The notes: generated from the letters alone by a model not told the origin. A stretch of DNA of 64,000 nucleotides from Fulvia fulva (GCF_020509005.1 NC_063016.1:4960001-5024000); one strand, 5' to 3'; counted from the first letter of the stretch, positions 10,969-22,107 are shown. Translations and numbers: made by a program.

Positions 10969-11489
10969 TTAATCTTTGGTGCTTGCGAACACTTTTGAGA
11001 ATGGAATAAAGTCTTGCCAGCCGCTGCTCTTGTCTTTTGCCCAGATCTGCTGACGCAGAAATCGTTTCTGTGCTGCTGCGTAGGAGATGAAAATGTAGTA
11101 TGCTGCGAAGGCGACGGCCACGCCGAGGACGGCTTCGGGCAGGGTGATGTGTTGCGAGAATAGTCTTTTCCATATTTGCTGTGCGGAACGAACAAGGTGC
11201 AAGCATTCTTCGATCGAGGAGCGTGGAAGGGAGCTTATGAATACAGAGTCGGTTCGTGGCAGAGCCCAGTTCCTGTGAGCCATTGACAGAAACAAGCTCG
11301 CGTGTCTGTCACGATCCTGTACCTTGCGTGACGGGTGATATTTGAGCGGGGCACATACACTCCGCTGCCAGAAGGCATTGTAGGTGCAGTTGGGGCAACG
11401 AGGGCTGGCTGTGCAGCCCTCACTACGCTATGCTTACCAGCCTTGTTGATCCGCCCGAATTCGAGTTGTAGGAAGCTTGGTGGTTTCAT
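10969..11489 (-). CDS. Hypothetical small single-TM protein, 156 aa
   Basis: Predicted as complement(10969..11272, 11323..11489). A 50-base intron (GTACAG..CTCACAG) joins two frames and gives ITRHARNWALPR across the junction. The N-terminal ~55 residues are basic and lack a signal peptide. One hydrophobic helix near residues 105-125 (LGVAVAFAAYYIFISYAA) is followed by a basic tail. No family recognised. Without the intron, the second exon alone could encode 108 residues from 11295. Support is the clean splice sites and frame only, so it could be spurious. Confidence 0.42.
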
Positions 11490-11745
11490 AGTCGATACTC
11501 CCGGATGTGCAGATCAGTCAAGCAGCCCTACGATGCCTTTGGGGTCGAACTCCTACTCTGCTTGGGCTGATCATCCCGTGTTGTAGTGTATGTGCGAAGT
11601 CTGGTCGCCGGAAGCTTTGCAGGTTAGGTCTACGATGATCGAGTGCCGAAAGAGTGGCTTCAGTCCATAATTACATTATCGTACTATACAAAGTGGTCTG
11701 TCCCTCACTTCTCCTATGTACACATTCGATATCTTCCCACCAAGC

Positions 11746-13263
11746 TCAGCTTCGCAGCTCCGAGAAGATATACGGGAAGATCACTACGCATGCCTTCCAG
11801 AACACACCTGCGCTCATAACAGCTCTTATCGGCAGCGATGCCACAGGCCCTGTTGTAATGTATATCCAGATAGCGTACAGCGCCACGGAGAAAAAGTGGT
11901 AGAACAGGACGAAGGGCTGTCGAATAATGCCCGCCAGAAGTCCAACAGGTCCGTCGATGCAGTTGCCACCGAGCTTGAAATAGTGGAAGCAGCCCATTTG
12001 TAGTGCCTTTAGCTGTGTGTCGTCCGCGGCGAAGAGGGCGTATAGAGCTTGTGCGAGGATGTTGATGACGGATGTCAAGTTCTTCCGCCGCCAATGGAAA
12101 GTGCGCATTTGCTTCAAGACAAGCTTCGTATTGTCGAGTTGCGGTACGTTCTCGGGCGACAGGAGTTCGGAAAGGAGCACCACATCGTTGAAGGCCACTG
12201 TCATGCCGCCTCCGGTGAGTGGATGACGCATGTTCATTGCATCGCCAAGAATAACGAGACCTGGAGCCTTGTTCGTTGTGGGTGGAAGCCAGGAGTTCGG
12301 CATTGATCGTAGTCGGTCTTTCTCGATTGCGACTTCGAATGATGGTCGAACTTCTGCAGGTAGGGTAGGTAGCACCACGTTCTTCAAGTGGCCCTTGACA
12401 CCGCCGTTCGCGACGGAGGCCGATGGGAGATCTTGTGGTATATCGACGAGGGCTCGCGTCTCACGTGTTCCAATCTGGTAGAGCAGTAAAGGGGCACCCT
12501 CACCAAGCACCACATGACCATGGTTGGGCATTGGGAGCTTCGCATCGATGAGCTCTAGACCCCAGAACTTCGACTTGACCACGGGTGCGTCTTTCCTGAA
12601 CTCCCTCCTGAACTTGCTCGCGTAGCCGTCGGCAACGATGGTCAAGCTGGCAAAATATGAATCGTGTCGCTCGTTGGGTTGTCTTTCGTTCACGGTCGCC
12701 TCCACTCCCAAGACATGCCCAGTATGCTCTCCGCGGATCAAGTGTGTCGCGGTGGCCTCGACCACAGTCACGTTCGGACATGACATGGCCTTCCTCCGCA
12801 GTTTCGATATGAAGCGGCCATGGTGGAATGAGCGTCCTTCTGGTCGCTTCCTCTTCATGCCTCGGAGTTCATCCGTGTAGTCCTTCTCCTTGGCCGCCTC
12901 GGCGGTGTCGTCTCTCGCGTTCGCCGGGTATGGTATTCGCACCTCCTCGCCGTAGTAAATCACGTCGTAGCCCAAGACCCGAACGGCGTCAATCTCTTCC
13001 AGGCAGTCTCGCATGCCCAACTTCTCCAATGCCTGCACGCCTCCTGGCTGAAGCAGCTCTCCCACGATGCGGTCTGGCTGCTGCAACGACTTCTCCAACA
13101 AGATCACACTCCGTCCCTGGTTGCCGAGCGCGTATGCCACCGCACATCCAAATATGCCGGCGCCGACCACGACGACATCTGCTTCGTGATGCATTTCGCG
13201 CTGTTCTCGTGCTCGAAATCGGAGCGACTTGGGCGCATCGTGTGTCAAGATGGAGACAGACAT
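11746..13263 (-). CDS. ERG1: Squalene monooxygenase (squalene epoxidase)
   Basis: Single exon, 505 residues, usual for fungal ERG1 (~480-500). It turns squalene into 2,3-oxidosqualene with FAD and O2, an early step of ergosterol synthesis at the ER and lipid droplets, and is the allylamine (terbinafine) target. Seen: FAD dinucleotide fold DVVVVGAGIFGCAVAYALG at ~30, the RxxGELLQPGG motif at ~67, a VADGYASKFR segment, the second FAD motif LGDAMNMRHPLTGGGMTVAF at ~340, and two C-terminal hydrophobic segments (FVLFYHFFSVALYAIWIY and the last ~25 residues). All key motifs are intact, so it should be functional. Confidence 0.97.
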   Translation of the reverse strand: MSVSILTHDAPKSLRFRAREQREMHHEADVVVVGAGIFGCAVAYALGNQGRSVILLEKSLQQPDRIVGELLQPGGVQALEKLGMRDCLEEIDAVRVLGYDVIYYGEEVRIPYPANARDDTAEAAKEKDYTDELRGMKRKRPEGRSFHHGRFISKLRRKAMSCPNVTVVEATATHLIRGEHTGHVLGVEATVNERQPNERHDSYFASLTIVADGYASKFRREFRKDAPVVKSKFWGLELIDAKLPMPNHGHVVLGEGAPLLLYQIGTRETRALVDIPQDLPSASVANGGVKGHLKNVVLPTLPAEVRPSFEVAIEKDRLRSMPNSWLPPTTNKAPGLVILGDAMNMRHPLTGGGMTVAFNDVVLLSELLSPENVPQLDNTKLVLKQMRTFHWRRKNLTSVINILAQALYALFAADDTQLKALQMGCFHYFKLGGNCIDGPVGLLAGIIRQPFVLFYHFFSVALYAIWIYITTGPVASLPIRAVMSAGVFWKACVVIFPYIFSELRS

Positions 13264-13450
13264 GGCGGCTATATCTCAGGCAATCCTGGTCGCGACACAG
13301 CCAATGTAGTGGCGAGTAATGGTACGAGGGGCGTGTATCGTGTATCAGCAGGGAATGCAGAAGTCGAACGATTTCGCTCGCTCGCGTGGCTCGAAAAGTG
13401 ATGGCGAATGGAAACAATTCAGGGTCTCGCCTCTTCTTCATACTGTCAAC

Positions 13451-14447
13451 ATGAAGGTCCTCACGCTCGGTACCTTCGGTCTTGCGACCATCACACATGC
13501 CTATCCCGGTGCTGTTGCGGAAGGTGTATGGATGGAGCCAGCTGATGATGCCTGTACTGGTTCCTCCTCCTGTTGAGCATGCCAAACCAACGGCTGTAAG
13601 TAATAGTGACCCAAGTATTGTCCACCGAGATATGCCACCGCCAGTCCTTCCATAGCACTCGCCACGACACTGCAACACAATCTTCACCACAGCTCAAATC
13701 TTTGTGTTTGCACAGTCCTCCCACGCGACGGCAAGAACTTCACCCAAGACCGCGTGGTCCACGGCCTGAATGCCGGTCTCAACTTCGACCCAGCCCTAGG
13801 GGCAACAATGTTCGGACAAGCCCTAGTAGCCAACCCAGCACCAAACGCAACCTTCTTCACCTTGGATCAACTCAACGTGCACAACGTTCTCGAGCACGAT
13901 GCAAGCCTGAGCAGGTCGGATGCATACTTGGGCAACAACCATGTATTCAACTACAGTGTCTTTGCAGAGAGCACGAAGTACTGGACTGGTCCCATCATGG
14001 ACCGGGACATGATGGCCAATAGTAAGATCGCCCGCCAACTGCAGAGCAAGGCGTCGAACCCGGGGTATCGCTTTACCAACAGCACCGAGAATTTCAGCAT
14101 CGGCGAGATTCTGGCTCCGTTTGTGGCGTTTGGCGACAGGCAGGCGGTCACGGTGGAGAACAGGCTGGTGGACTACTTTTTCCGTGCGTCTTTATCGATG
14201 GCTGAGATGAGGGTAGATGCTGACTCGATACGCAGAGAACGAACGACTCCCGACGAAGCTTGGCTGGAAGAGGACCAACGAGACTGTGACACTGCAGGGT
14301 GACATTCTCAGACTATCCGAGATTTTCAGCAAGGCTGCCAGTCTGATCACGGAGGAGGACTCGGGCAAAGGGTCGACGCATGGTGAACCGACTAAGAGGA
14401 GGCGAGACTTGCATGCTGGTATCTTCTACGTCATCGATTCTGAGTAG
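13451..14447 (+). pseudogene. Chloroperoxidase-family heme-thiolate peroxidase, broken at the heme-Cys motif
   Basis: Predicted exons 13451..13595, 13716..14183 and 14236..14447; introns GTAAGT..CACAG (120 bases) and GTGCGT..CGCAG (52 bases). Exon 1 starts with a signal peptide (MKVLTLGTFGLATITHAYP). Exon 2 has FLPRDGKNFT, the active-site EHD in VLEHDASLSR, and the following NHVFNYSVF stretch. Exon 3 gives the typical NERLPTKLGW tail. Secreted members use a Cys in a PCPxxNxLANHG-type motif as proximal heme ligand. Here that place reads SSC-stop-ACQTNG: an in-frame TGA at 13574-13576 and a shortened motif just before the first donor. All other parts look intact. An odd donor at GTACTG upstream could skip the stop but would also remove the motif. 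Pseudogene is most likely; a sequencing error is possible. Confidence 0.75.
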
Positions 14448-14946
14448 AACATCTGCACCCACCATGAAGACCATGATGACAGCCGAAAACAGCAGCACGC
14501 AGAAAGGTAGACAGAATGAACCGCCAGCGACTTCCAGAGCTTTACCTGTACAACCCAAGTTCAAGGTGGCATGGGAACCACATTCCTCACATCCCCATAT
14601 CGGTCTCAACGTGGCAAAATCGATAGGAATCTCAGGCACAATTCAGCTACCAAGTTGGTCATGTACGCAGCGTGACATGGATCACTCACCAGAAACATCA
14701 TCCTATCGAGGCCCGGACCGTGACACAAATGGCAGCCAAGACATCTCACGTAGCACAAAAGACCGTACTCGACATTGCGGCTGAGTTAGTACGTCCTAAT
14801 CCAGCCCACGGCTTGAAGCGTGCGAAGGAGCTTTGCCCTTGCAGGTTGAGCATATCGCTTCTGCAGGTCCATTGCTTGGCTCTAAATACTTATACCGCCG
14901 ACCTCATTGCTCTCCTTCCATCTCCAACTCCCCAAAATCCGCAACC
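14448..14946. other. Intergenic region, promoter side of the secreted-protein gene
   Basis: About 500 bases with only short overlapping ORFs. A weak A/T-rich stretch (CTAAATACTTATACC, near 14881) lies ~60 bases before the next start; I do not call it a TATA box firmly. Confidence 0.5.
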
Positions 14947-15586
14947 ATGCTCACCACCCTCCTCCTCAGCCTCGCAGCAATAGGAACATCATCAGCAGCA
15001 GCATTATCAACCCGCGCCCCAGCAACCTTCTTCCGCATCTCCTCCCTCGAGGCCTCAGACTTCGCCTACCCCCAATACCCCGAGTCGCACCGCGTGAACT
15101 TCACAGTCTCGAACCCCAATGCAGTGTACGAGCAAGGTGGCAACATGCCGAGCATCTGTATGGTTGAATGGTAAGAAGCTTTCCATGAACCCGAGACATT
15201 CCTTCTTCTTCCATCTCAATCCCCTCGATCCTAACACAAGACGCAGGTCCGGCTGCGAGCCTCCAACGTGCCTGACCCCGTGCCTTAACCCGGCCTACGA
15301 CAGTGGCGACTCACCCTATTACGCCCGGGTCATTCCCGGTCAGGACAAGAATTCTCACGCGTGGAGTCTGGAGGTGAAGGAGTATTTCACGTATAAGAAC
15401 AGTGTGCTCAACGAGGTGACTGTACCCTTTGTGGCTGGGGAGGGTGGATATTCGTGTCCGATAGTGTCTTCGGTGAGGACGGTGTGCGATGTGGATGGGT
15501 ATGATGCGACGTTCCAGACGAGTTATGGCGGGAGCGCGCCGCCGTATAATGGGGAGGAGGTGTGTGAGAGGCCGAAGCAGGGGTAG
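14947..15586 (+). CDS. Small secreted cysteine-containing protein, effector candidate
   Basis: Two exons, 14947..15170 and 15247..15586, 187 residues. The 76-base intron is GTAAGA..ACGCAG and the splice reads MVEWSGCEPP. Residues 1-20 (MLTTLLLSLAAIGTSSAAAL) are a strong signal peptide. The mature part starts with FFRISSLEASDF and has about seven Cys: one before the intron, a cluster GCEPPTCLTPC after it, and three near the C-terminus. No TM helix or enzyme motif. Fold and role are unknown; it has the size and profile of fungal small secreted proteins. It lies just downstream of the broken peroxidase gene on the same strand. Confidence 0.75.
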
Positions 15587-16401
15587 TGTGGAGACTGGAT
15601 AGGTTGTAGGGGTCGTGTTGGGGGTCCAATTTATTGGATTTTGAAGGCAATGATAGATACGAACATGGGCCCTTTCCGCCTTGTGTGCTGCTTCATATGT
15701 CAGGAGCCCGATGATGGAGATTGTTCACAGATTGCTTCTGGGCAGAATCTCATGATAGATGGACCGTCGAAGCATTGCAAGGCCGTAATGTCGGTTCTGA
15801 GTCTACGACGCAGCGGAGAACTCGCAGACACAAGTTTTTTTTGAACATTTCTTCCATCACATACGACCACAGGCCAATGAGAATTAGGAACCCAAGCTAT
15901 TACCTAGCGGTAGGCATGTAGACGGGAATGCACTTCCAGACTATCCAAAACTTACGTACACAACTCATTGCGACTGTGTCACTGACACATACGACCATAG
16001 GCCAATGACAATAGGCTATCCCGTTCGCTCTGGCGTACTCAAGCATTGGACCGCAAGACTAGTACTACGGTAGGTGACTACGTGGGAATCCCTTGTGTTG
16101 TATGTTTTGCTTTTTTGATCTTTTTGCCTAAGGTTGTGCCGGCATGCGGCCGGTGTGGGAGTCTGCAGATGGTCTGCAGGGATATTGGCAAGGTGGTTGC
16201 ATGCCTTCAGTCTTGAGACTTTGAAAGTGCGTTGATGGGAACGTGGAGGTGTGTATGTCTATCGGAATGGTCTATGCATCAGGTCGTGTTCTCATGCTAT
16301 ACAATGCCGTTGCACGCTTCCAAGCCCATGAAGCGCTTATGCAAGCAATTTCCCATCGATTTCGAGCCCAGCGTCGGCGCGCTCTATCGCAACTTTCTCC
16401 C
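15587..16401. other. Intergenic region with an imperfect direct repeat
   Basis: About 800 bases between two 3' ends. No gene. A ~27-base element containing ACATACGACCAYAGGCCAAT occurs near 15859 and again near 15986, each followed by a further shared CGGTAGG and GGGAAT. See the separate repeat entry. Confidence 0.6.
15858..16092. repeat. Imperfect direct repeat, two copies about 127 bases apart
   Basis: The two copies begin with cacatacgaccacaggcc (15858) and cacatacgaccataggcc (15985), both followed by aatga. Similar downstream bases (tagcggtaggcatgtagacgggaat versus tacggtaggtgactacgtgggaat) extend the likeness over ~75-100 bases with indels. Each copy carries a CCAAT pentamer. It looks like an old local duplication. 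Confidence 0.65.
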
Positions 16402-19400
16402 TCACGACAAGTCGAACCCGGCCCCAGAATTCACCGCCGCCAGCAACTTCTCCCTCAGCACCTTCTCACTCTTATACATCGGCAACTTCAGCAAATTGAC
16501 ACACGTACTCGTCGTGGGAAACCGATTCTCATCCTGTCCACTGTCCCTTATTGAGAACCTCGGATTCAGATGACTGAAGCCCAACAACGGGCCCCTCGGC
16601 GTACTCGTTACAAACTTCAGGACCTTCCTCCTATCTTCATCCTGCATGGTCTGCATGACCTTCCAGAAGAGCTTGATAGAGGGATGTTCTTGTCCGTCAG
16701 AGCCGATCTGGTATGTCCCTCCATACAGTGTGTTCTTTCTGAGATCTTGGACATCGATTCCGGCTCCACTGCCGCCTATCAGAGTTTGGAGCTCGAGTTG
16801 ATTGAACATACTGAGCCATGAGGGTTGGATTATATCGCCGAGGCCGCGGAGGAAGGCATTGGTTTGGTATTTGCTCTGTGCTTGTAATTTGTATGCTGCC
16901 ATGCGGTTGATGTATGTTAGGCGGTTTTCGTTAGTGACGAGCGTGTTAGCGCCATTTGGAGGCATCAAGTCGACTTCGATGATCTCCTTGCGACCTTCTG
17001 GTCCGACTTCAGTGTCGACTACGAACGTCAGGTCGAATGCTTCTGCATTCTCCGCGTGTTTGACAGCGAGCAAGCCTCTGTAGAGGCTCTCGTCCAGTTC
17101 TCGGAGGTCGTTGACCGTGGGACGGTAGTGTGACTCGTTTGTCGCGCTATTGCTGCCGCCCGATAACGCCCACTTCTTGAGGAAGAATGGCGCAAAGTTC
17201 ACGTCGATGAGTATGCCTTCATACAGACACTTGCCTATTATGCGGCCCAGAAATTCGTATTGCTTTTGGAGTTCGCGCATGTGCTCGCGCGCATCTGCGG
17301 AATCCTTCTTGAGGCCCATCTCTTGGAGGCGTATTCGTGCGTCCTCGAAGGATGTTGGGTTAGGATACAGTAGGTGCTGGTCGTTCTCGATGAAGAAGTG
17401 GGTGTGTGCGTCGTCGGCGTGCTGATCAAATGCCTGGGTGATGACACTCGTGAGGAATTCCTTGGTGACACCTGTAAGCAGAAATGTGTCAGTCAAGCTC
17501 GAAAAGCGCGTATCGGTATCTCAGCATGTTGTTGCGTGGGAGGGCCGCGTTGTGCATTACTTACCTCCGCCATCAATACCAGCCTCTGGCATATCCCACT
17601 TATCGACAAACGTAATCTGTATGGGCTCTTTCAGCGCGTCTCCAAGATCATAGAACTGCTCGTAGGCATCCTGAAACTCTTGCGTTCTCTTGATCTTCGC
17701 ATGATGTCTTTCCAGCGCGTCGCGCCTAAGAGGAACATTCATTTGTGGCTGGAACATCATGCTTTGCCGCCACATGTCCGGGTCCAGAAAGCCGTCCCGT
17801 CTTTTGAGCTGGTCAAGCTCTACGAATTCTCGAAAGATTTGTACTCGAACATGAAACGGTATGAAGAAGGGCATGTTTTGCAGGATCTCCAGCCTTGGCG
17901 CGACCGCTTCGAGGTATCGCTGGCGACTCGCTTTTTTCTGCGCCCTCTCACGTGCTTCCTGTCGCCGTAGCACGCTGGCATAGCCGCTGCCACTGCGAAG
18001 TGATTGGCCATTGGAGAGCGTCAGGTCCTCCTCGTCAGATTCATCATCCTTGTCTTCTGCGTCCAGACTTTCAACCTCCTTTCGGGATTGTTCTTCAGCA
18101 ACCACATCGCGAGTGAAGTTGGACATGTCGAAGCGCTCGGTCATCAACCAATGGTCCCGAGGAAGGAAGTGTCTCCGAGAATCACGTTCGTAGAGAGCGC
18201 GGAGGAGAGCGGTTATGACTCCCTTGAGGTACTCCGTGGTTAACCCCGGCAGTCTAGCGACCGTCATTGGTTTGGCATCTGCGAGATCTGTCGCTGAACT
18301 GGAGGCAGACGTGAAGCGACGTGGCTGGAGGGCACTCAGATCCCTCACTGGTGCCGTGCTGTTCAGCTCCGCTGCATCATACACCAGCGTGAAACCAAGA
18401 TTCTTGAGAAACGTGACCAGCGACGCGACATCCGCCACGGGCACCGCGCTGTTCTTCTTAGCGTGTGGACTACTGCCCATGAACTCTTCATCGTCCATGA
18501 TTTTGAGGTCGAAAGAGAACATTTCAAGGAAGACGAGAATGACAGTCCAGTCGTCGCGCTGTTGTTGGCTTGGGAACGTCGTCTGAAGTAGAGATACAAT
18601 GCCGCGCGACGAACTTCGAATGTCGTTGAAGGTGGCTGAGCTCTTAGCAGCATTCCAGAGGTATCCCGTGGGCGAAGCAGTATCGCTGTTCGTCGGCCCA
18701 AGGTGTAGCCACATCCGAATGTCGTCAGCTCTGCGAGGGAAGCATCTTAGCAGGGTCAGGGCATAGCTGGCCAGTATTTGCGCATTCTCTGCCCCAGTAT
18801 GTCCACCAACTTGCATGCCATTTGAAGCTGGCTGGGTGGTTGACAACAGGTTTTGGATTTTGTGTTTGTCTAGTAGGGTCAGCACCTGCTGACGGAGAAA
18901 CGTATTCAGGACTAAGCCCGTGTTCATGTTCGAGAGGATGTCGTGATCGAATGTGGCGTTGTCGACATCGATTGCAGGGCTCTCAAAATCGACATCGTCA
19001 GCCAAACCACCTAATAGGCGGCCTACAGCAGCTGTGAAGGCCATGTTGCTTGGTGATTGTCCGGTTAGGAAAATCAGATTGCCGAGCAGCCATAATCGTT
19101 CGCGAGTACTGGTGGTCCGATCTCGAAGGCTAGCTATTGCTTCAGAGAGAACTTGCGGATCCGCTGCTGTCTTCAGCAGTTGAAGTAGTTCTGGATCTAA
19201 TGGACGCCCCAGCAAGATGACCAAGCCCTTGTACGCCGCTCGAGAGCTTAGTGGTGCCAGAAGAGCACCCTGCAGTGGTTCAGCCGGCAGTCGTGGTGTG
19301 GAAGTCAGCGCTTCGTAGTATGCGATCGCCTCTCTCGCGGTGAACGGTGTCTGCCTTGCCGCATAGGCCAGTATCCCAAGCACCTCTCGGTCTGTATCCG

Positions 19401-19905
19401 CGTCCGGCTTACTCCGTGCTCTTAACGCTGCTACACATGCTGCCTGCAGTTTCGCATACGCTCTCGGCCATGGTCCGCCATCGCAAGGCACTGTCTCACT
19501 TGTTGTGATTTGCCGTGTGCCGTACCAAGTCAGCCTCTTAACATCGCTCGGCTCGGCCTTCGGCGAGAAGAACAGCATCAGCCGTCGTAGCTGGCGTAGC
19601 GAGGCTTCCGACGTGGGGTATGCTGTATGTGCGTTGTGCTCGACATCGTCCCAGACCTGCCGCCATGTCTTGAACGTCTTCCTCCTAGTATGATGGCCCC
19701 GCCAGACCTTCTGAATGCGAGACGATGCCTGTATCCTATCTCTCTGCTGTTGTCGCGCTATGCGATCTTGCTGCGCCGACGCGACCGCCTGCTGCGCTCC
19801 ACTGCCACCGGGCGCGGTTGTGCTGTTGGCGAATGGGTTCGTAGGACGACCGGACAGGTTAACTTGTCGCGGACGCCGCCCGGATCCTGTGAATGTCTGA
19901 TACAT
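16402..19905 (-). CDS. HUL5: HECT E3/E4 ubiquitin ligase, HUL5/UBE3C type
   Basis: Exons complement(16402..17471, 17565..19905), 1136 residues. The 93-base intron (GTAAGT..TTACAG) joins DMPEAGIDGG to GVTKEFLTSV, a junction inside the conserved HECT start. Near residue 60 there is an IQ motif (SRIQKVWRGHHTRRK) typical of UBE3C/Hul5. The HECT domain covers about the last 380 residues, with GKCLYEGILIDVNFAPFF, FVDTEVGPEGRK, and the catalytic cysteine in STSTCVNLLKLP about 35 residues before the end. In yeast Hul5 works on proteasome-bound substrates and in cytosolic quality control (family knowledge). Everything essential is present. Confidence 0.95.
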
Positions 19906-20391
19906 CGCGGTGATGGCGGGCGGGCTATCGACAAGACGTTGTGGTGGTCAAGAATGTCATCGAGACCTCTCAAGCATGGCTATTCGCTACAAGGCTGCCA
20001 CTGCGCTATTCTCGCCACACAAGTAAGAGTAAATGCTGAGTGTTGGCTAGAAGTGCATAGACATCTTTAGAGCCGTATGTGCATGACAGGGTTCACTTCG
20101 GGGGACGCGCCGCGAGAAGATCCCTGCAATCATGCGCCGATGACGCAGCAGTCGCTTGTCTCAGCAGTCACACCCCTGAGCCACGTGAGGCAGTACTATT
20201 TACCTTGTTCTTATCTGCAAAACCATAGAACAGCTCAGTATTCAACGACGTGGAGACGCAGCTCCTACATCCAACTGTCACCCTTCTCGAGAGACGTATG
20301 TTCGTCGACAGCGCTCAGATTCATTCAAAGGCCCGGAGTTCTTTCGGTACGGACCAGAATTCTACGTTTCCCCTGAACGACGGAGTGCCCT
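19906..20391. other. Intergenic region
   Basis: About 490 bases upstream of HUL5 and downstream of a decayed gene. Nothing recognisable. Confidence 0.5.
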
Positions 20392-21478
20392 TCAAGCAGT
20401 GATCCACAGTAGGAGTTGAGTGCTCCCCAACGTCATGTATACCTCAGGCTTCGGCTCGGACCAAGAGCATCGCGGTGTCACATCACTGCTCTGCATGGCC
20501 TGAAAAGGCGGATCGCACCGTAGGAAATCTGCATAACTCGACAACAGCCAGACCAATGGCTTCACAATTCGTGGTCCTAGCACATGCAAACCTCCCCGCA
20601 ATCTGATTATGTCCGTCAACCCAGCCACGTGAGTCCGCAACGCGTCTCGATTACCAGTGACTGCGCACAAGCAAGAGAAGAGCGCCACGCTGTAGATGAC
20701 AGCGTCGCTGGTGGCTCGCTCGGGCTCTGCCAGAGCCGAGCTGATCGCAGCGAGTGCCTCATGCTGCAGCTGTAGCTATGCTGTAGTGTTAGGCTCGAAC
20801 CGCTCGAGCCCGAGCTTGCGGGCAGCCTCAAGAAGCAGCAAGATGACGAGACTCGCGAACTCGCTGGAGATGAAGCTCAGGTAGGCTTGGGCGCCATTGT
20901 AGTATTCTTCCGTCGTGGTCGCTGTTGAATTGTTGTCTAGACGGAGCAAAGCAAGAGAAGAGAGCCAGAGGAAGTGGTCCTGCGATGGAGTCAGAGATTC
21001 GATACGTTTGAAGAGCTGGCTGGAGGCCATGACCGACCATTACGCCTTCGAAAGTACATCCCAAGCGACAGAGGACTGTGCCAACCTGATGAGCTCGGTC
21101 ATACAGAGTGGGGTTCGACTGGATACGACTGAATACCGCGCCAGAGAATATCGCAACGATCGCTCGTGGTGCTGGGATCTCGTGCAGATCTTGGACTTGC
21201 AATTCGAACGACTTGTCATTCCAATCTTCGACATCCTGCTTCAACACTGAGGCATGTAAGGCGCATCTTGTCGTGGGGAACCGAATTGTAAAGTCAGTAG
21301 ATGATGACCGGTCTTGAATATGGGTTCCACGACCGCCAATGTCTGCTCCCCGTGCTCGTCTCACCGGAGGCACGTATGTAGGGTGAGAAACCTTGCCCGC
21401 ATGCACTCGAACCTTTCTGCGGTATTCGGCAGACTTGATGTCGGCCTCACTGTGCGCATTCAGGAATTGGATCCCAGT
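20392..21478 (-). pseudogene. Decayed fungal-specific transcription factor-like gene
   Basis: Pieces of one protein lie in order on this strand but in different frames. Near 21465 is the N-terminal pattern IQFLNAHSEADIKSAEYRRK with KVRVHAGK after it, without an ATG. Near 21130 IQSYPVEP reads in another frame. From ~21100 the third frame runs LIRLAQSSVAWDVLSKA-stop, MASSQLFKRIESL, then LERFEPNTTA-stop, LQLQHEALAAISSALAEPER, and RTHVAGLTDIIRLRGGL to the end. This order and the RLRGGL motif are typical of zinc-finger-less fungal transcription factor domain proteins. The two in-frame stops (21040-21042 TAA, 20776-20778 TAG) would each become Gln codons by a single C/T change. No intron I could place restores one frame. 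Confidence 0.65.
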
Positions 21479-21520
21479 GTTTGCAAATTCGACGGCATCG
21501 GAGTCCTCTACCCTCGATGT

Positions 21521-21820
21521 TTAATCAGATATCCGGTTGGGCGAGAGCCTGCGTGTGCCATAACTGAGATCCAGACTCGTGCGTAGCACACCACATGGAC
21601 GAGCGATTTCGGACTTGCTGGTTTGGAGGACCGCTTTGGCATCTGGTTCAGTAGGATCGATATAATTCTGTGCTTTGTGCTTCCGTCGGTGGCGTGAACG
21701 TCCTGCAGCTTTGCATCGCACGAGCCTTTTGTCACTTGCGTTGGCTGATGCACCATTCAAATCGACCTCAACGAATGTGAAGCCCGGAGATGGCGCGGTA
21801 CCATAACGAAGGTTCGACAT
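21521..21820 (-). pseudogene. N-terminal fragment of a second transcription factor-like gene
   Basis: A 100-residue frame starts MSNLRYGTAPSPGFTFVEVD and has a basic stretch CKAAGRSRHRRKHKAQ. This is the same kind of N-terminus (FxFV..., then KRLVR and a basic patch) as in the decayed gene directly downstream, and it is in the same frame as that gene's N-terminal piece, with a TAA between them. It then runs into unremarkable sequence. It may be a truncated paralogue or the original 5' end of the neighbour. A real short protein cannot be excluded. Confidence 0.4.
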
Positions 21821-22107
21821 ATTCTACGATGCGTGATGTTTGCTGACATGGATGGACGTGTCGCCAAGTATTTAGATGATCAAGACACCAACATCACAGC
21901 CGCGGCCGCATGCGCGGAGCTGCGGGTGCGTCCTGGTTCAGTTTCCATTGGTGACCCAGCCCGCGAGATGACGGACGCTGACATTATGGCCGTAGTAATT
22001 CGCAGCAATCCCCAACTCTGATCGATGAGGAAAACTGATGCCGAGCGTTAAGGCCTTTCCCTACGTCTTCTAAATCCTTTTCCTGATCGTCAGTCTCATC
22101 GAGCCGC

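Noticed and set aside
13574..13576. TGA as selenocysteine in the peroxidase
   Set aside because: Ascomycetes are generally held to lack the selenocysteine machinery, and the motif is also shortened, so a null mutation is simpler.
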